Source: MGBC120314 sp051880495 (GTDB taxonomy: Bacteria > Bacillota > Clostridia > Lachnospirales > Lachnospiraceae). Taken from it: a stretch of DNA of 7,237 nt. The notes beneath the pieces are model-generated. The model was given only the letters and a program-made list of their open reading frames with translations, was not told the origin of the DNA and searched no databases. Shown here one piece after another: positions 5,844 to 7,237 of this stretch. The stretch is from assembly GCA_051880495.1 (NCBI GenBank), contig JBJEOB010000141.1, positions 1 through 7,237 on the forward strand, given 5' to 3'. The stretch's first letter is position 1; every line of letters starts with the position of its first letter. Made by a program: the position numbers and the translations under genes.

Positions 5844-7237
5844 TTATTTTGCCTGTATCTCTCTTCCGAATACACTTGCAAGATATCTTAAATCCTGTTT
5901 TTCCTGTGCCCCAAGCTGTCCCTTTGTCATACGCCATTTCCAGTTATCGCCTGTCGTAGATGGCAGGTTCATTCGCGCACTGTTGTCCAGTTTCAGAATA
6001 TCCTGTGTCTGGAAAATGACAACGTTGGCAATGCTTCCGTATGCAAGACGGAATACCTGGTCAACCATTCTTTTCCTGTCTCTCGTATCCAGATAATCGA
6101 ATGCGTATCCAAGCTCCCAGTCTGCATGGTCAGTAAAATATCCCATGAGTGTTTCATTATCATGAGTTCCGCCGTACACGACACAGTTTTGCGTCTTATA
6201 ATTGTGTGGCAGATGAGTATTTTTACGGTCACCGCTAAATGCAAATTCCAGGACTTTCATTCCCGGATAATCATTTTCATCAAGAAGCTTGGCTGCTTCA
6301 GGAATCTCAACACCAAGGTCCTCAGCTATGATTTTCTTGTTGCCGATTGCGCGGTTTATAACTTCCGTAAGCTTCTTTCCCGGTCCTTTTTTGTACACAC
6401 CGTTTCTGGCGTCCGGATCTGCCGCAGGAATTGTATAATATTTCACCATTCCAAGGAAATGGTCAATACGGATTATATCGTACATCTGAGCGACTGCCTG
6501 CATACGTCTCTTCCACCAGCGGAAACCTGTAGCCTCCATCTTGTTCCAGTCATAAAGCGGATTGCCCCATTTCTGGCCGAGCTCTGCAAATGCATCCGGC
6601 GGAACACCTGCCACCTTGGCCGGCGTAAGGTTCTTATCCAGAACGAATTCTGTGCTGTTTACCCACACATCTGCACTGTCATATGCAACATAAATAGGGA
6701 TGTCTCCTATAACCTCGATTCCCTTTTCATTGGCATAATTTTTTAATTTATTCCACTGCTCAAAGAACTTGAACTGTAAGAATTTATAGAAATCAATATC
6801 CTCTGCAAATAATTTGGTATATTTCGTAATTGCTTCAGGTTTTCTGAAGCGTAAATCCTTATCCCACAAAGACCAGTCCGCGTTGTTATAATATAACTTT
6901 GCCGACATGAACAATGCGTAATCATCAAGCCAGTCGGTGTTTTTCTGAAGGAAGTCCATGTATTCTGCTTTTTTCTTATGATTACTGTTCTTAAACGCCT
7001 CTCTTAAAACTGTATATCTTGCATTAAAAATCTTGTCATACGCAATATTGGCAGGGTCATCTCCCCAGTCAAAGCTTTCCACATACTCTTTTGTAAGAAG
7101 TCCTTCTTCAATCAGGGTATCTAAATCAATAAAATACGGATTTCCTGCAAATGTAGAAAACGACTGATACGGGCTGTCTCCAAAGCTTGTCGGTCCAAGC
7201 GGAAGTACCTGCCAGTACTTATGGTTACAGTCTCTTA
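5844..7237 (-). CDS. malQ: 4-alpha-glucanotransferase (amylomaltase, GH77), N-terminus outside window
   Basis: Transfers alpha-1,4-glucan segments between malto-oligosaccharides, releasing glucose; used in maltodextrin and glycogen metabolism in the cytosol. About 463 residues are visible of a family norm near 500; only some 30-40 are missing beyond the right edge. The frame is open to the edge, and the first visible residues contain WQVLPLGPTSFGDSPYQSF, the highly conserved GH77 N-terminal block. The GTG at 7082 is therefore internal, not a start. Catalytic residues are present: nucleophile Asp in RIDHF (codon 6464-6462), acid/base Glu in AEDLG (6323-6321) and the third Asp in GTHDNE (6161-6159). 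After RIDHF the sequence is LGMVKYY rather than the common RGFxxYW, a variation near the active site. It ends in a TAA at 5846-5844 directly followed by a strong terminator, so it is not part of the pheB operon. Confidence 0.96.
   Translation of the reverse strand, partial: RDCNHKYWQVLPLGPTSFGDSPYQSFSTFAGNPYFIDLDTLIEEGLLTKEYVESFDWGDDPANIAYDKIFNARYTVLREAFKNSNHKKKAEYMDFLQKNTDWLDDYALFMSAKLYYNNADWSLWDKDLRFRKPEAITKYTKLFAEDIDFYKFLQFKFFEQWNKLKNYANEKGIEVIGDIPIYVAYDSADVWVNSTEFVLDKNLTPAKVAGVPPDAFAELGQKWGNPLYDWNKMEATGFRWWKRRMQAVAQMYDIIRIDHFLGMVKYYTIPAADPDARNGVYKKGPGKKLTEVINRAIGNKKIIAEDLGVEIPEAAKLLDENDYPGMKVLEFAFSGDRKNTHLPHNYKTQNCVVYGGTHDNETLMGYFTDHADWELGYAFDYLDTRDRKRMVDQVFRLAYGSIANVVIFQTQDILKLDNSARMNLPSTTGDNWKWRMTKGQLGAQEKQDLRYLASVFGREIQAK

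Noticed and set aside
5716..5937. 73-codon minus-strand frame between malQ and pheB
   Set aside because: It overlaps the malQ 3' end out of frame, runs through the malQ terminator hairpin and covers the pheB promoter; no family resemblance.
6126..6746. 206-codon plus-strand open frame opposite malQ
   Set aside because: Antisense shadow of conserved GH77 sequence including two catalytic residues; composition (many Cys, His, Ile) is not protein-like and no promoter or SD is evident.

Overview
The window reads as low-to-moderate-GC Firmicutes DNA. The closest fit I can offer is a gut clostridium of the Lachnospiraceae type. This rests on A/T-rich promoters and terminators, strong GGAGG-type ribosome binding sites, and the protein styles (a Gram-positive PheB, an ACT-tailed homoserine dehydrogenase, a FloT-type flotillin, a Clostridia-type integrase). 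The genus is not determined by anything I can see.

Layout. The left edge (1-659, + strand) is the catalytic half of a tyrosine recombinase whose N-terminus lies outside the window. It runs head-on into the 3' end of guaA. A 110-base junction (660-769) separates them. It holds three TAGTAGC-like direct repeats and a rho-independent terminator for guaA, and an inverted copy of the same repeat overlaps the guaA stop codon. The most economical reading is that the left edge is the end of an integrated island or conjugative element that used the guaA 3' end as its attachment site.

Everything to the right is on the minus strand and looks like ordinary chromosome. In transcription order it is: malQ (4-alpha-glucanotransferase, 5' end cut off by the window edge) with its own terminator; then, from a clear promoter at 5723-5751, pheB (HTH plus ACT regulator), hom (homoserine dehydrogenase) and a flotillin gene. 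These three are closely spaced with no visible terminator between them. guaA (GMP synthetase) follows from its own promoter at 2377-2405. No stretch over 300 bases lacks a gene; the longest gap is about 207 bases between pheB and malQ.

How the genes relate. pheB and hom are a plausible amino-acid regulatory pair at the aspartate branch point leading to threonine, isoleucine and methionine. The flotillin would organise membrane microdomains and here lacks the usual NfeD partner immediately next to it. guaA makes GMP from XMP, and malQ remodels malto-oligosaccharides or glycogen. I see no functional link joining all of them. I found no CRISPR array, rRNA, tRNA or riboswitch. The part most worth a second look is the integrase/guaA junction; I found no clearly new multi-gene system.
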